From positions 362,601 through 426,600 of the forward strand of contig NZ_LMPT01000012.1 in NCBI RefSeq assembly GCF_001424425.1: DNA of 64,000 nt, written 5' to 3'. The notes under the pieces are model-generated. The model was given only the letters and a program-made list of their open reading frames with translations, searched no databases and was not told the origin of the DNA. Shown here piece by piece: positions 53,003 through 64,000 of this stretch. The position numbers and the translations under genes were made by a program. How positions within the stretch are numbered: position 1 is the stretch's first letter; each line of letters starts with the position of its first letter. Origin of the DNA: Acidovorax sp. Leaf191. GTDB lineage: Bacteria; Pseudomonadota; Gammaproteobacteria; Burkholderiales; Burkholderiaceae_C.

Positions 53003-53344
53003 TCAGCCGCACGTCACGGCCACGACGCGCCCGCTGGCGTCCACCTCCAGGTTCAGCCGCTGGGCGTTGAACTCCTTGGTGATCATCTGCCCGGGGCGCA
53101 GGATGCGGGCCATCTGCGCGCCCGAGCGCGTGCGGGCGGATTCGACCACCGTGGGCGTGCTGTCTTGCCCCACCGCGCCCTGTGCAGGCTGTGCATTGCA
53201 CATACCGCTGGGCGGTGGCGGCGGCGCACTGGCGCCCGTGGAGCCGCTGGGCGCAGAAGGCGATGTCCCGTAGCCCGAGCAACCGGCAATGGCAGCCGCG
53301 GCGAGGACCAGGCTGGTGGAGACGAAACGAATGGGTCGGGGCAT
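53003..53344 (-). CDS. I78-family peptidase inhibitor-like lipoprotein
   Basis: The 113-residue protein has a lipoprotein signal (MPRPIRFVSTSLVLAAAA then IAGC), a Ser/Pro-rich linker of ~25 residues, and a C-terminal domain matching the inhibitor I78 family: ARTRSGAQMARILRPGQMIT, NAQRLNLEVDASGRV and terminal VTCG, with Cys at both ends of the domain. Members of the family inhibit serine proteases, but most bacterial copies are untested. It is convergent to hemW. Confidence 0.85.
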   Translation of the reverse strand: MPRPIRFVSTSLVLAAAAIAGCSGYGTSPSAPSGSTGASAPPPPPSGMCNAQPAQGAVGQDSTPTVVESARTRSGAQMARILRPGQMITKEFNAQRLNLEVDASGRVVAVTCG

Positions 53345-53604
53345 GTCAGGAACTCCTCAAAATCTGGATGCACTGCAGCCACCATAAAGGAAGGCTCAGC
53401 GGGCGGGGGTGTCCACCGGTAACAACGCAGGGGCTGGAGGCGGGAATGGCCACGCAGCACGTTGTGGCGAATTTCGAAAATTATCAGTGCGATCGCATCG
53501 TTGGAAGAGTCGGCTCCGTCCTACATGCCGGGTTTTCACACCCCTCTAATATCCATCCGTCGACACCCTCTCGACATCCCTCCCGCTTGCACCATGCAAG
53601 TGTT

Positions 53605-53631
53605 AAGCCCGCACTATGCGGGCTTTTTTTT
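53605..53631 (+). terminator. Strong plus-strand intrinsic terminator without an upstream gene
   Basis: AAGCCCGCA-cta-TGCGGGCTT is followed by seven more T. The nearest plus-strand gene, hemW, ends 650 bases upstream beyond a minus-strand gene. Confidence 0.85.
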
Positions 53632-53675
53632 GGGCCGAAGGGTTGTGCGGGTTGCAGATGGCCGGGATGTCTGCC

Positions 53676-53699
53676 TGCCAACTTGCCAACTTGCCAACT
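53676..53699. repeat. Three tandem copies of an 8-bp unit
   Basis: TGCCAACT is repeated three times without a gap, 93 bases from the 3' end of glgA. Confidence 0.8.
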
Positions 53700-53780
53700 T
53701 GTGGCATGCAGTAAGCCAACGGCCGGCGCCTGGCAGCGGAATGTCACCACTCCAGCGGCATGCACCCACCTCCGCCCGAC

Positions 53781-55268
53781 TCAGCGTCCTTGAGGGGGCA
53801 GCATCGGTGCCTCGACTGCAGCATCGGCGGCCAGCAGGCGCGTATACAAGGCCAGATAGGGCTTGGCGGCATGCGCCCACGCATAGTCCTGCGCCATGCA
53901 CCGCTTTTGCAGCGCGGCCCATTGCTGCGGCTTGCGCCACGCTGCCAGCACGCGGTCTGCCGTGGCGTCGAAGTCGGACTGCGCCATGCCCGGCATCACG
54001 AAGCCTGTGCCTCTTGTCAGGCGGCTGTCCGCGTCCTGCACCGTGTCCGCCAGTCCGCCGGTGCGCGTGACGAGCGGCGGCGTGCCGTACACCTGGCTGT
54101 ACATCTGGTTCAGTCCACAGGGCTCGAACCGGGAGGGCATGAGAAAGCAGTCCGCCCCCGCTTCGATGAGGTGCGCCAGGCCCTCGTCGAACCCCAGCGT
54201 CACTTGCACCCGCCCCGGATGCGTGGCGGCCAGTGCGGTCAGCGCGTCTTCCAGGCCCGCCTCGCCGCGCCCCAGTACGGCCAGTTGTGCGCCCTGGGCC
54301 AGCAGTCTGCGGGCGCCAGCGATCACAAAATCCACACCCTTTTGCGTCGTGAGGCGCCCCACCATGCCCAGGAGCGGGCCGCTGCCGGCCTGCAAGCCGC
54401 AGCGCTCGCGCAGGGCCGCCCGGTTCAATGCCTTGGGCGCCAGGTCGTCTGCGCTGTACGGCGCTGCAATGAGCGGATCGTGCCCGGGGTTCCAGATGGC
54501 CGTGTCGATGCCGTTGAGCAAACCGTGCAGCTTGCCCGCGTGGTGGCGCAGCAGGCCATCGAGCCCGAAGCCCAGCGCGGGCTGCTGGATCTCCGCGGCA
54601 TAGGTGGGGCTGACCGTCGTGATGGCGTCCGCGTACTGCAGGCCGGCCTTGAGCATCGACAGCTGGCCCCAGTACTCCACGCCCTCCGTGCCGCGGTGGG
54701 CAGGGTGCACCTCCAGCAGGTCCGCAGCGGCCATCGGAAACACGCCCTGGAACGCCAGGTTGTGCACGGTCATCACGCTGCGCGCGGTGCGGCCCTCGCC
54801 CATCTGGCGGCGCTGGTGCAGGTACAGCGGGGCCAGCGCGCAGGGCCAGTCGTTCGCGTGCACGATGTCGGCCTGCCAGCCGATGGGGGTCTCGGGCGAG
54901 CCGATGAGCGCCGCCACGCGCGCGAGAAAGCCGAACCGCAGTGCCTGGCCATGCCCATCGGGGTCGCCCGGGTTGGCATAGGGCGTGTCGGCCGTGCCGT
55001 ACAGAGCGGGGCAGGACAGCAGCCACAGCGGCGGCACGCCTGCGCAGCGCACGCGCAGCACCTGCGCAGCCGGCCAGCGGCCCTGGGCGGGCAGCGCGAC
55101 GATGGCGTCGAGGCTGCCGTCGATCTTCATGTCGGCATAAGCTGGCATCAGCAGCGCGACATCGGCACCGCGCTGCGCCAGTGCGGCAGGCAGCGCGGCG
55201 CTCACATCACCCAGGCCCCCGGTCTTGACCAGGGGCGCGCACTCGGGCGTGACGAACAGAACTTTCAT
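53781..55268 (-). CDS. glgA: Glycogen synthase (ADP-glucose type)
   Basis: GlgA adds glucose from ADP-glucose to growing alpha-1,4-glucan. The 495-residue GT5 enzyme starts MKVLFVTPECAPLVKTGGLG, with the KTGGLGDV nucleotide-sugar loop, followed by HANDWPCALAPLYL and the C-terminal PSRFEPCGLNQMYSQVYGT and KTGGL-like RTGGLADTV motifs. Its ATG overlaps the TGA of the malQ-treY gene. It is the last gene of the operon. No terminator with a good U-run follows on this strand. Confidence 0.95.
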   Translation of the reverse strand: MKVLFVTPECAPLVKTGGLGDVSAALPAALAQRGADVALLMPAYADMKIDGSLDAIVALPAQGRWPAAQVLRVRCAGVPPLWLLSCPALYGTADTPYANPGDPDGHGQALRFGFLARVAALIGSPETPIGWQADIVHANDWPCALAPLYLHQRRQMGEGRTARSVMTVHNLAFQGVFPMAAADLLEVHPAHRGTEGVEYWGQLSMLKAGLQYADAITTVSPTYAAEIQQPALGFGLDGLLRHHAGKLHGLLNGIDTAIWNPGHDPLIAAPYSADDLAPKALNRAALRERCGLQAGSGPLLGMVGRLTTQKGVDFVIAGARRLLAQGAQLAVLGRGEAGLEDALTALAATHPGRVQVTLGFDEGLAHLIEAGADCFLMPSRFEPCGLNQMYSQVYGTPPLVTRTGGLADTVQDADSRLTRGTGFVMPGMAQSDFDATADRVLAAWRKPQQWAALQKRCMAQDYAWAHAAKPYLALYTRLLAADAAVEAPMLPPQGR

Positions 55269-58200
55269 GGAATCATGTCTTGGGTGACCAGTACGGCAAA
55301 CGGCAGGCGGCTCCCGCCTGCGCCCACGGCGCCCAGCACGGCGGACAGCGGCAGGTGCTGGGCATTGTCCAGGGTCTGGCCGGTGAAAAGATCCACCCAC
55401 TGCGCAGGCTTGGCAAGCGCCGGGTGGGCATCTGCCAGGCTGACCTGCGTGTCCTGCCAGTCGCCGCGGTGCTGGGCGTCCCACGCGGCCAGCAGCCGGC
55501 CGCACACCACCACCAGGGCCTGGCCCTCATGCACGCGCGCATACGCCAGGGCGTGGGACGCCGCAGGGCCTTGCACCGCCAGCGGCAGATAGATGGCATC
55601 GCGCAGGAGCGCGGCGTGGCGTGCGCGCAGTTGCAGCAGCAGCCAGGTCACCAGCTGCTTGGTGGCCGCTGGCATGTCTGCTGCCGTGCCCAGAAGGCTT
55701 GTCCAGTCGGCGGGCGTGGGGTAGTGGCCTGGCGCATACAGGGCCTGCAAAGGCTGCAGCGATGCCTGCAGCTGCAGGAAGTCCACCGGGCGCCGGTTGT
55801 CCGGGTCCACCAACGAGAAGTTCCACTGCTCGCAGCCCTGGTAGATGTCGGGCACGCCCGGCGCCGTGAGCTTGATCGCCACCTGGCACAGGCTGTTGCG
55901 AAAGCCGTACGGCGCGATGCGCTGCACCCAGGCCTGCAGGGCGTGCAGGAACTCGCCGCTGGCCAGGGCCTTGGCGATGTAGTGCCGCACCGCGTCTTCG
56001 TAGGCCTCGTTGGGAAAGAGCCAGTTGCTTTGCAGTTTGGCCTCGCGCATGGCCTTCACCATGTACCGCTCGATGCGCTCCTTCAGCATGGGCAGGCATT
56101 CATCGTCGCAGCCCGTGGCGGGCCAGATGCCCACCAGCGCCTGGAACAGGGCCCATAGGTCGTGCGCGCTGGGCGCTGCCGCATCGTCCACCGTGCGGCG
56201 AAACGGCTCTGCCGCCGCCTGCAGCGCGTGCACCGTGGCCTCCCACTCGTCCACCAGTTCGGACAACACGTTCAGCCGTGCGCGCACGTCTTCCGAGCGC
56301 TTGCTGTCGTGCGTCGAGGTGGCCAGCAGGCCGTACGGCACATGCCGGGCGCGCTGCATGTTGGCCTGGTGGAAGGCGGAGACCGGCAGTCCGAAGCGCC
56401 GCGGTTCGGCACCCACATCGTTGAGCGAGACCAGGCGCACGTAGCGGTAGAACAAGGTGTCTTCCACCGCCTTGGCCATCACCGGCGCGGTGAACTGCTG
56501 CCACCGCCGCACGAAGTGCGCGCGCAACTCGGGTGCAGGGCCGTCTTCTCCCATCAGCACCGTGCGCACAAAGGCCAGCACGCCGCCTTCGGCCGTGCCC
56601 AGGCGCCTGCGCGCTGCCGCAATGGCCCAGTCGATGTGCTGCACATCGATGGCACTGGGCGCCGCGCCGCCCGGCACGACGTAGGTGCGGTACACCGGGA
56701 ACTGCGTGGCCACTTCGACCAGGGCCACGCGCAGCTGGTTGCGGGTGAAGTCGCAGGCGCGCCGGTCGGCCCGCGTGATCTGGCTCAGGGTGCTCACCAG
56801 CCACGCCAGGTCGCTGAACAATGCGGTCTCGATGATGAGCCGCTTGCACTCGCGCGCTGCGTCTTCGAAGGCCAGGGTGTGACCGGTGAACCCCAGGTAG
56901 ACTGCATCGAAGCGGTCCTGTGCATCGGGGTCGACGAACACTCCGTTGACCAGCCGCGAGAAGCGGTATCCCGTGCCGCCATGCACCTGCCAGTCGGCGG
57001 GCAGGGGCTCGTGCTCGGCCATGATCTTCTCGACCACGATGTACAGCGCGCGCGGCGGCAGGCCTTGCGCCTGCAGCAGGCCCTGGTAGCGCTGCTGCAG
57101 CCGCGTGAAGTACTGCGCAGGGTCGGCCAGGCCATCGGGGTGGTCGATGCGCAGGCCGCTGACCTTGCCCTGCGCCAGCCAGCGGAAGGTCAGGGCGTGC
57201 ACGGCATCGAACACCTCGGTGTTTTCCATGCGCACCGCGGCCAGTGCATTGACGTCGAAGAACCGGCGGTAGTTGATGTCGTCGCCAGCCACCCGCCAGT
57301 CCGCCAACCTGTACGCCTGGCCCTGCAGCAACTGGTCGAGCAGGTCGAAGCTGGCCGCGTCGCCCGGCGTTCCGTTCACCCGCGCCAGGCTGGCGTCGAT
57401 CCAGTCGCGCACCCATGCCAGGCGGGACGCAAATCCGGCCAGGCGCTGCTGGTGCACGGTGGCATCGCGCAGCCGGGTGGTCCGCAGCGCCGGGTCCGGC
57501 GTGTCGTGCGGGGGCAGCAGGCCCAGGGCATCCACCAGCGAGTGCACGGCGGCGAGGTCGTCCTGCCCGGCCCCGGGCGTGGCCGCCACCGGCAAAGGCA
57601 CCGCGCCGAGCACCAGCGCGTAGCTGCGGGGGTCGAGCGGGAAGGTGCGCTCCCAGTACGCCACGGCAAAGCGCCCGGTGTCGCCATCGAAGCGCACCTG
57701 CAACTCGCCAGACTCCAGCACCTTGCCATAGTGGTCGCCCAGCACGGGCAACAGCACGCGGTGGCGCGTCTGTGGATTGGCGGGGTTCCATTCGATGTCG
57801 AACGTCGTGGCGTGCGGGGACGACATGCCGTGCTCGAGCACGTCGCGCCACCAGCGGTTGCCGGCATCGTCCACGCCCATGTGGTTGGGCACCGTGTCCA
57901 GCAGATGGCCCATGCCGTGCTCTGCCAGGGCTGTGCACAGGGCATCGTGGTCGTCGTCGGTGCCGATCTCCGCATTCAGGCGGGACGGGTCGACCATGTC
58001 GTAGCCATGGGTGCTGCCCTCGGTGGCCTGCAGGTAGGGCGAGGAGTACAGATGGCTCACCCCCAGCGCGTGCAGGTAGGGCACGGCGGCACGCGCCTGC
58101 GCGAAGTTGAAGTCCTTGTGCAGCTGCAACCGGTATGTGGCGCGCGGGATGTCCGCCGTGTGCAGCGCAGGCAGGGCGCCTTCGGTGCTGTGCAGGCCAC

Positions 58201-60268
58201 CGCGCTCCTGGCGCACGGCTGCGCTGATGGCCGCAAAGAACGGGCCGGCAGGCAGTTGCTCCAGCGTGCTTGCCATGCGGCGGCGCCAGTTGGGGTGTAC
58301 GTCGTCGGTCGTGCCCGGCACGTTGGGCTGCTCGCGCTGGCCCAGCAGGTCCTCCAGCTGCACACCCACCATCATGCAGGGCGTGCGTGCCAGGTAGCGG
58401 TGCACGGCGGCGGCCAGCGGCGGCGTCATGTCGGGTGCGGACAGCGCGTCCACCGTGATGCCCTCCGGCAGCAGCCCTTCGGCATCCAGGGCGGCCAACA
58501 GCTGCGTGCGGTCCTGCGCGCGCGCCAGCACGCTGCGCACATGCGCATCGTTGTCGAGCCAGCCCAAGGACGCCTGTACCGCGACGTCGCTGGCAGTCCA
58601 GAAGCCCGCCAGCGTGGGCAGGTCGTGGGTGCTGACCACCGCCAGCGCCGCCGTGGGCCACTGCGCCGGTGGGCGAAACGCGCCGCCCTCCAGCCGTTCG
58701 AAGATGAGCGGGCGGTAGGACAGCAAGGCGCGCTCGGCCGACGCTTCGCGCATCACCGGCGCGACATTGCCCAGGTCTTCGCCGATGACCATGCAGCGGT
58801 GGCGGTGGCTTTCGATGGCCACCACCGCCAGCAACGGCTGCAGCGGATAGTTCACATAGGTGCCACCTTCCGGGCAGGTCCAGAACAGGCGCATCAGCGC
58901 CATGACGTGGTCCATGCGTAGGGCACCGGCCGGTGCCATCACTGCAGCCAGCATGCGCTGGAACGACAGGTAATGTTCGGCGGCCAGGGCGACCGGATTG
59001 ACCGGCGGCAAGCCCCAGTCCTGGCCCTGCGTGCTCAGCGGGTCGGGCGGTGCGCCAATGTTCATGCCGCGTGCGTGGAGCGCCTGCCCGACCCACGTGT
59101 CCGTGCCGCCATCTGCCGCGCCCACGGCCAAGTCGCAGTACAGCCCGATGGGCATGAGCTTGCGTGCGCTGGCACCGGCCTGCGCCAGCTGATCATGTGC
59201 GATCCATTGCAGCCACATGCGGTAGGCCACATCGTCGGCATGCTCCAGCACCCAGGCCTGCACAGCGGCACCCTGCGGGTCCCGCAGGTCCTGGGGCCAC
59301 GCGGGCCAGCCCCACACCGCGGCATCGCGCGACTGCAGCGCGCACTGGATCGCTTCGTAGCGGGCGTGGGGCTCCAGCGTGGCTGCATGCTCCGCCCGGA
59401 ACTGGTCGAACGCCGCGCCGCGGGTGGACTGGGCGGCCCAGGCCGTCCGCCGGAAGGTCTGCCACAGCCGCGAAAGAGCCGCGTCCTTGAGCGAGGCCAC
59501 CGCGGTGTAGTCGACCGACGTGCTCTGCTGCGCGGCCTGCAGCCGGGCATTGAAGCCGGGTTCACGGCACAGCTGCTGCGTGTCTGCGCAGTGCAGGTAT
59601 TCCGGCACCGCGGTCACGTCGATGTGGTGCACATTCAGCGCCAGCCGGCTGCTCGGGCTGTAGGGGCTGGCCGCCTCGGGCTGCCCCGGGCGCAGCGCGT
59701 GCACGGGGCTCAGCCCGACGAAAGCAGCGCCTTGCGCCGAGGCCAGCGCCACGCACTGCGCCAGGTCGGAGAAGTCGCCAATGCCCCAGCTGCGCTCGGA
59801 CCGCAGGGAATACATCTGCGCGGTGATGCCCCACCAGCGTTGTCCCTGGCGCAGCCCGTCGGGCAGCCAGCACTGGGCTGGCGCGACGAGGACGGTGCGG
59901 TCAACGCCCGCATTGCTGCGCAGTTGGTAGTACCCGGCGGGCAGCGAGTCGGGCAGATCTGCGGCACTGCCGTGGCCGCGAAGGCGCGGCGCGTCGGTGG
60001 GGTGTTCCAGGTCCAGCAACTGCCAGTCGCCCGCGGCGGCCAGCGCGACCCGTGCAGTACTGCCCGCAGCCACCACCACGGTGTCGGCGAGCAGGGCGGC
60101 ATCGGCATGGGGGCCCATGGCGCCGAGTGCGCGCTCCATCACCTGCGTGCTCACCGCCACGGTTTCGCCCCAAAAGCCCGAGTACTGGTCGGCAATGCCC
60201 GCGCGCCGGGCGCGCTGCAAGAGGTCGGCCGACGGCGCGTCGGCCGCAGAGGGCCTGTCAAAACTCAT
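55265..60268 (-). CDS. 4-alpha-glucanotransferase (MalQ) fused to malto-oligosyltrehalose synthase (TreY)
   Basis: The 1667-residue protein joins two enzymes. Residues ~1-690 are GH77 MalQ: WWGITAQMYSLRSERSWGIG, the nucleophile region ALRMDHVMALMRLFW, the acid/base VIGEDLGNVAP and STHDLPTLAGFW. Residues ~700-1667 are GH13 TreY: PRATYRLQLHKDFNFAQARA, LLDTVPNHMGVD, nucleophile GLRIDHPDGLADP, acid/base VVEKIMAEHEPLP and STHDSKRSEDVRARL. TreY turns the reducing end of a malto-oligosaccharide into a trehalosyl end; MalQ shuffles glucan chains to provide chains long enough. Each half is of full length and has its catalytic residues. Both junctions with neighbours are ATGA overlaps. I see no stop, frameshift or ribosome site at the domain border. 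Confidence 0.93.
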   Translation of the reverse strand: MSFDRPSAADAPSADLLQRARRAGIADQYSGFWGETVAVSTQVMERALGAMGPHADAALLADTVVVAAGSTARVALAAAGDWQLLDLEHPTDAPRLRGHGSAADLPDSLPAGYYQLRSNAGVDRTVLVAPAQCWLPDGLRQGQRWWGITAQMYSLRSERSWGIGDFSDLAQCVALASAQGAAFVGLSPVHALRPGQPEAASPYSPSSRLALNVHHIDVTAVPEYLHCADTQQLCREPGFNARLQAAQQSTSVDYTAVASLKDAALSRLWQTFRRTAWAAQSTRGAAFDQFRAEHAATLEPHARYEAIQCALQSRDAAVWGWPAWPQDLRDPQGAAVQAWVLEHADDVAYRMWLQWIAHDQLAQAGASARKLMPIGLYCDLAVGAADGGTDTWVGQALHARGMNIGAPPDPLSTQGQDWGLPPVNPVALAAEHYLSFQRMLAAVMAPAGALRMDHVMALMRLFWTCPEGGTYVNYPLQPLLAVVAIESHRHRCMVIGEDLGNVAPVMREASAERALLSYRPLIFERLEGGAFRPPAQWPTAALAVVSTHDLPTLAGFWTASDVAVQASLGWLDNDAHVRSVLARAQDRTQLLAALDAEGLLPEGITVDALSAPDMTPPLAAAVHRYLARTPCMMVGVQLEDLLGQREQPNVPGTTDDVHPNWRRRMASTLEQLPAGPFFAAISAAVRQERGGLHSTEGALPALHTADIPRATYRLQLHKDFNFAQARAAVPYLHALGVSHLYSSPYLQATEGSTHGYDMVDPSRLNAEIGTDDDHDALCTALAEHGMGHLLDTVPNHMGVDDAGNRWWRDVLEHGMSSPHATTFDIEWNPANPQTRHRVLLPVLGDHYGKVLESGELQVRFDGDTGRFAVAYWERTFPLDPRSYALVLGAVPLPVAATPGAGQDDLAAVHSLVDALGLLPPHDTPDPALRTTRLRDATVHQQRLAGFASRLAWVRDWIDASLARVNGTPGDAASFDLLDQLLQGQAYRLADWRVAGDDINYRRFFDVNALAAVRMENTEVFDAVHALTFRWLAQGKVSGLRIDHPDGLADPAQYFTRLQQRYQGLLQAQGLPPRALYIVVEKIMAEHEPLPADWQVHGGTGYRFSRLVNGVFVDPDAQDRFDAVYLGFTGHTLAFEDAARECKRLIIETALFSDLAWLVSTLSQITRADRRACDFTRNQLRVALVEVATQFPVYRTYVVPGGAAPSAIDVQHIDWAIAAARRRLGTAEGGVLAFVRTVLMGEDGPAPELRAHFVRRWQQFTAPVMAKAVEDTLFYRYVRLVSLNDVGAEPRRFGLPVSAFHQANMQRARHVPYGLLATSTHDSKRSEDVRARLNVLSELVDEWEATVHALQAAAEPFRRTVDDAAAPSAHDLWALFQALVGIWPATGCDDECLPMLKERIERYMVKAMREAKLQSNWLFPNEAYEDAVRHYIAKALASGEFLHALQAWVQRIAPYGFRNSLCQVAIKLTAPGVPDIYQGCEQWNFSLVDPDNRRPVDFLQLQASLQPLQALYAPGHYPTPADWTSLLGTAADMPAATKQLVTWLLLQLRARHAALLRDAIYLPLAVQGPAASHALAYARVHEGQALVVVCGRLLAAWDAQHRGDWQDTQVSLADAHPALAKPAQWVDLFTGQTLDNAQHLPLSAVLGAVGAGGSRLPFAVLVTQDMIP

Positions 60269-62105
60269 GCGAATCCTTCAGTACAGGTCCAGCGGGCGGA
60301 CCAGGGCTCCCAGGCCCGTGGCGCGCCCTGCTGGCCCTCGATCCATCGGTGCTGGAAGACGGCGACACCCTCGGGGGCCGGTGGCGCATCGTGCAGGCGC
60401 TCAGGGCCCAGGTTGATCTCCAGCCACCACTGCATGCCCTGGCCATAGCGCCATCCCACACGCAGCCCGTGGGCTCCCACGCGTTCGGCAGTGTGGTCCA
60501 GGTTGCGCAATGCGCGGGCGTGCGGCAGCAGCCAGTGGCGCCGCACCTCCAGGGCCTGGCGCACCAGTTCGCTGCGCTGGCGCGCGGCGGGCGTTTCTGC
60601 CTGGGACCAGTCCAGCTGGCTTGCGGCCAGGGTGGCCGCATCGCACGGGTCGGGCAACGCCGCTGCGCCCGACAGGACATGGCTGAATTCGCGCTGGCGC
60701 CCGCTGCGCACCGCGTCGCGCAGCGCGCCCTCCCAGTTGGCAAAGTACAAAAACGGCGTCGTCGCGCCCCACTCGTCGCCCATGAACACCATGGGCGTGG
60801 CGGGTGTCAGCAGCGACAACAGCAAGGCCAGCTCCACGGCAGGCCCCGGCACCAGCATCGACAGGCGCTCTCCGAACGCGCGGTTGCCGATCTGGTCGTG
60901 GTTGCCGATGAAGTTCACCAGCAGCGACAGCGGCAGTGGCGCGTCGGCATCCGTCGCCGGACGGCCGTTTGGAAACGCAAAGCCCTGCGTGAGCACCCGG
61001 GCCAGAAGGTCGATGGGGTCTGCCGCGAACTTGGCGTAGTAGGTGTGGGTCTCGCCGGTCAGGGCTACATGCACCGCGTGGTGGAAGTCATCGTTCCACT
61101 GGCCGTCGTAGTGGCCCGCGGCAGATGCCGGCTGGGCCAGCCGGGCGGGCTGGTTTTTCTCGTTTTCAAGGACCAGGTGCACATGCCGGTCGGTGGCCTG
61201 CGCCAGCGCATGCACCCGCGTGCTGATCTCTTGCAGGATGTCGGGGTTGCTGTCGTCGGCAATGGCGTGCACGGCGTCGAGTCGCAGGCCATCCATGCGG
61301 AACTCGTCGATCCAGTACAGCGCGTTGTGCAGGAAGAACGCACGCACCACCTCGCTGCCTTCCAGGTCGAAGTTGATGGCGCGCCCCCAGGGGCTGTCGT
61401 GGCGGTCGGAGAAGAAGGCGGGCGCATAGGTGTGCAGATAGTTGCCGTCCGGCCCGAAATGGTTGTAGACCACGTCCAGGAACACGCACAGCCCCAGCGC
61501 GTGGGCGGTGTCCACGAAGCGCTTGAGGTCGTCCGGTGTTCCATACGCCGGGTGGGGCGCGAAGGGCAGCACGCCGTCGTAGCCCCAGCCCCATTGGCCG
61601 CCGAACGTGGCCAGGGGCATGAGTTCGAGGGCGGTGAACCCCATCGCAGCCAGCCGGGGCAGGTGTGCGGCTGCGGCGGTGTAAGTGCCCTGCGGCGTGA
61701 AGGTGCCTATGTGCAGTTCATAGAACACCAGCTCGTGCCAGGGGCGGCCGCTCCAGGCGGTCTGCTCCCAGGCATAGGCGCCGGGGTCGGACACCACGCA
61801 CAGGCCGTGGGGCCCGTCCGGAGCCTGGCGGGCGGCAGGGTCGGGCACGCGCGTGTCGCCATTGATCAGCCACTGGTAGCGCGTGGATGCCGTCGCTTGC
61901 GCCAGCCCGACATGCCACCAGCCGCCCGACAGGCGCTCTGCCGCGGTGTGGCCAAGGGCACCCTGGTTGCCGCCCGGCGCATGCACCAACGCCACTTGCG
62001 ACGCCGCAGGCGCCCACAGGCGAAAGTCCGCTCCGGCACGCCGCCGGCGAAGCCGGGCACCGAACGGCATGGGGTGGCTCACATCCGACGGCTCTGCAGG
62101 GCTGT

Positions 62106-62109
<4 letters not shown>
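60265..62109 (-). CDS. treZ: Malto-oligosyltrehalose trehalohydrolase
   Basis: TreZ releases trehalose from the malto-oligosyltrehalose made by TreY. The 614-residue GH13 enzyme has an N-terminal carbohydrate-binding fold (FRLWAPAASQVALV), LVFYELHIGTFTPQGTYTAA, nucleophile GLRLDAVHAIAD, acid/base HLVLENEKNQPARL, and NFIGNHDQIGNRAFGERL. It overlaps glgX and the malQ-treY gene by four bases each, so production of the successive enzymes is coupled. Confidence 0.95.

Positions 62110-64000
<1,891 letters not shown>

Larger units (their letters stand above)
53345..53780. other. Gap between the I78 lipoprotein gene and glgA, with an orphan terminator
   Basis: The 436 bases hold the terminator at 53605-53631, a small inverted repeat CTTGCA-cca-TGCAAG (53586-53600), and three tandem copies of TGCCAACT (53676-53699). 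A TAATAT (53547-53552) could be a -10 for a short plus-strand RNA ending at the terminator. No protein gene is credible here. Confidence 0.45.

Noticed and set aside
56162-58921. A 919-codon plus-strand open frame opposite malQ-treY
   Set aside because: The minus-strand fusion has both catalytic sets, while this frame has none.

Overview
The window is GC-rich, gene-dense chromosomal DNA from a betaproteobacterium, most probably an Acidovorax-like member of the Comamonadaceae. This rests on gene order (lolB-ispE-tRNA-Gln-prs-rplY-pth; yicC-gmk-rpoZ-spoT with greB; nadK-recN-rapZ divergent from hrcA; rph-rdgB-hemW) and on an intergenic palindrome family that I associate with this family. The genus is an inference. 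I see no phage, insertion sequence, CRISPR array or replication origin. Both ends cut a gene: a CheW-domain protein on the left and glgX on the right.

Layout. 0-10 kb: a sensory protein ending in a CheW domain, nudB, a receiver-TPR regulator on the minus strand, a ybhP/clsB-like pair (EEP hydrolase plus cardiolipin synthase), folE followed 3 bases later by a BLUF blue-light receptor, an EamA transporter and a DUF429 protein. 10-14.2 kb: a minus-strand red-light operon of heme oxygenase (bphO), bacteriophytochrome kinase (bphP), a single-domain response regulator and a small protein with a kinase-like dimerisation helix. 14.5-21.4 kb: a small secreted protein, a histidine phosphatase, a putative peptidoglycan-hydrolase effector with an adjacent lipoprotein that could be its immunity partner, a TTC38-like TPR protein with a membrane-anchored neighbour, and an amidase. 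21.6-27.3 kb: a peptide-type ABC transporter (order B-C-D-F-A, then the amidase). 27.4-43.7 kb: housekeeping genes (ferredoxin, pth, rplY, prs, tRNA-Gln, ispE, lolB, a TPR protein, mutM, a dynamin-like GTPase, mutY, rapZ, recN, nadK, hrcA, two tRNAs, greB). 43.8-53.3 kb: spoT, rpoZ, gmk, yicC, a Ser/Thr kinase with a PP2C phosphatase, rph, rdgB, hemW and an I78-type inhibitor lipoprotein. 53.8-64 kb: a glycogen/trehalose operon, glgX-treZ-(malQ-treY fusion)-glgA, in which every junction is a four-base ATGA overlap.

The genes form several working units. The two light-sensing units (BLUF beside folE; bphO-bphP with regulators) lie within about 7 kb of each other. The glg/tre operon would debranch glycogen, convert malto-oligosaccharides to trehalose and rebuild glucan. 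The kinase/phosphatase pair would control unknown targets by reversible Ser/Thr phosphorylation.

Two dispersed repeat families stand out. Family A (five copies) sits directly after a stop codon in every case, in the same orientation as the preceding gene, with hairpins whose arms change together. Family B (five copies) is an imperfect palindrome of about 45 bp. Other points of interest are the candidate effector/immunity pair, the pseudo-kinase at the end of the phytochrome operon, a possible leaderless-mRNA promoter pattern, and a strong plus-strand terminator with no gene in front of it.
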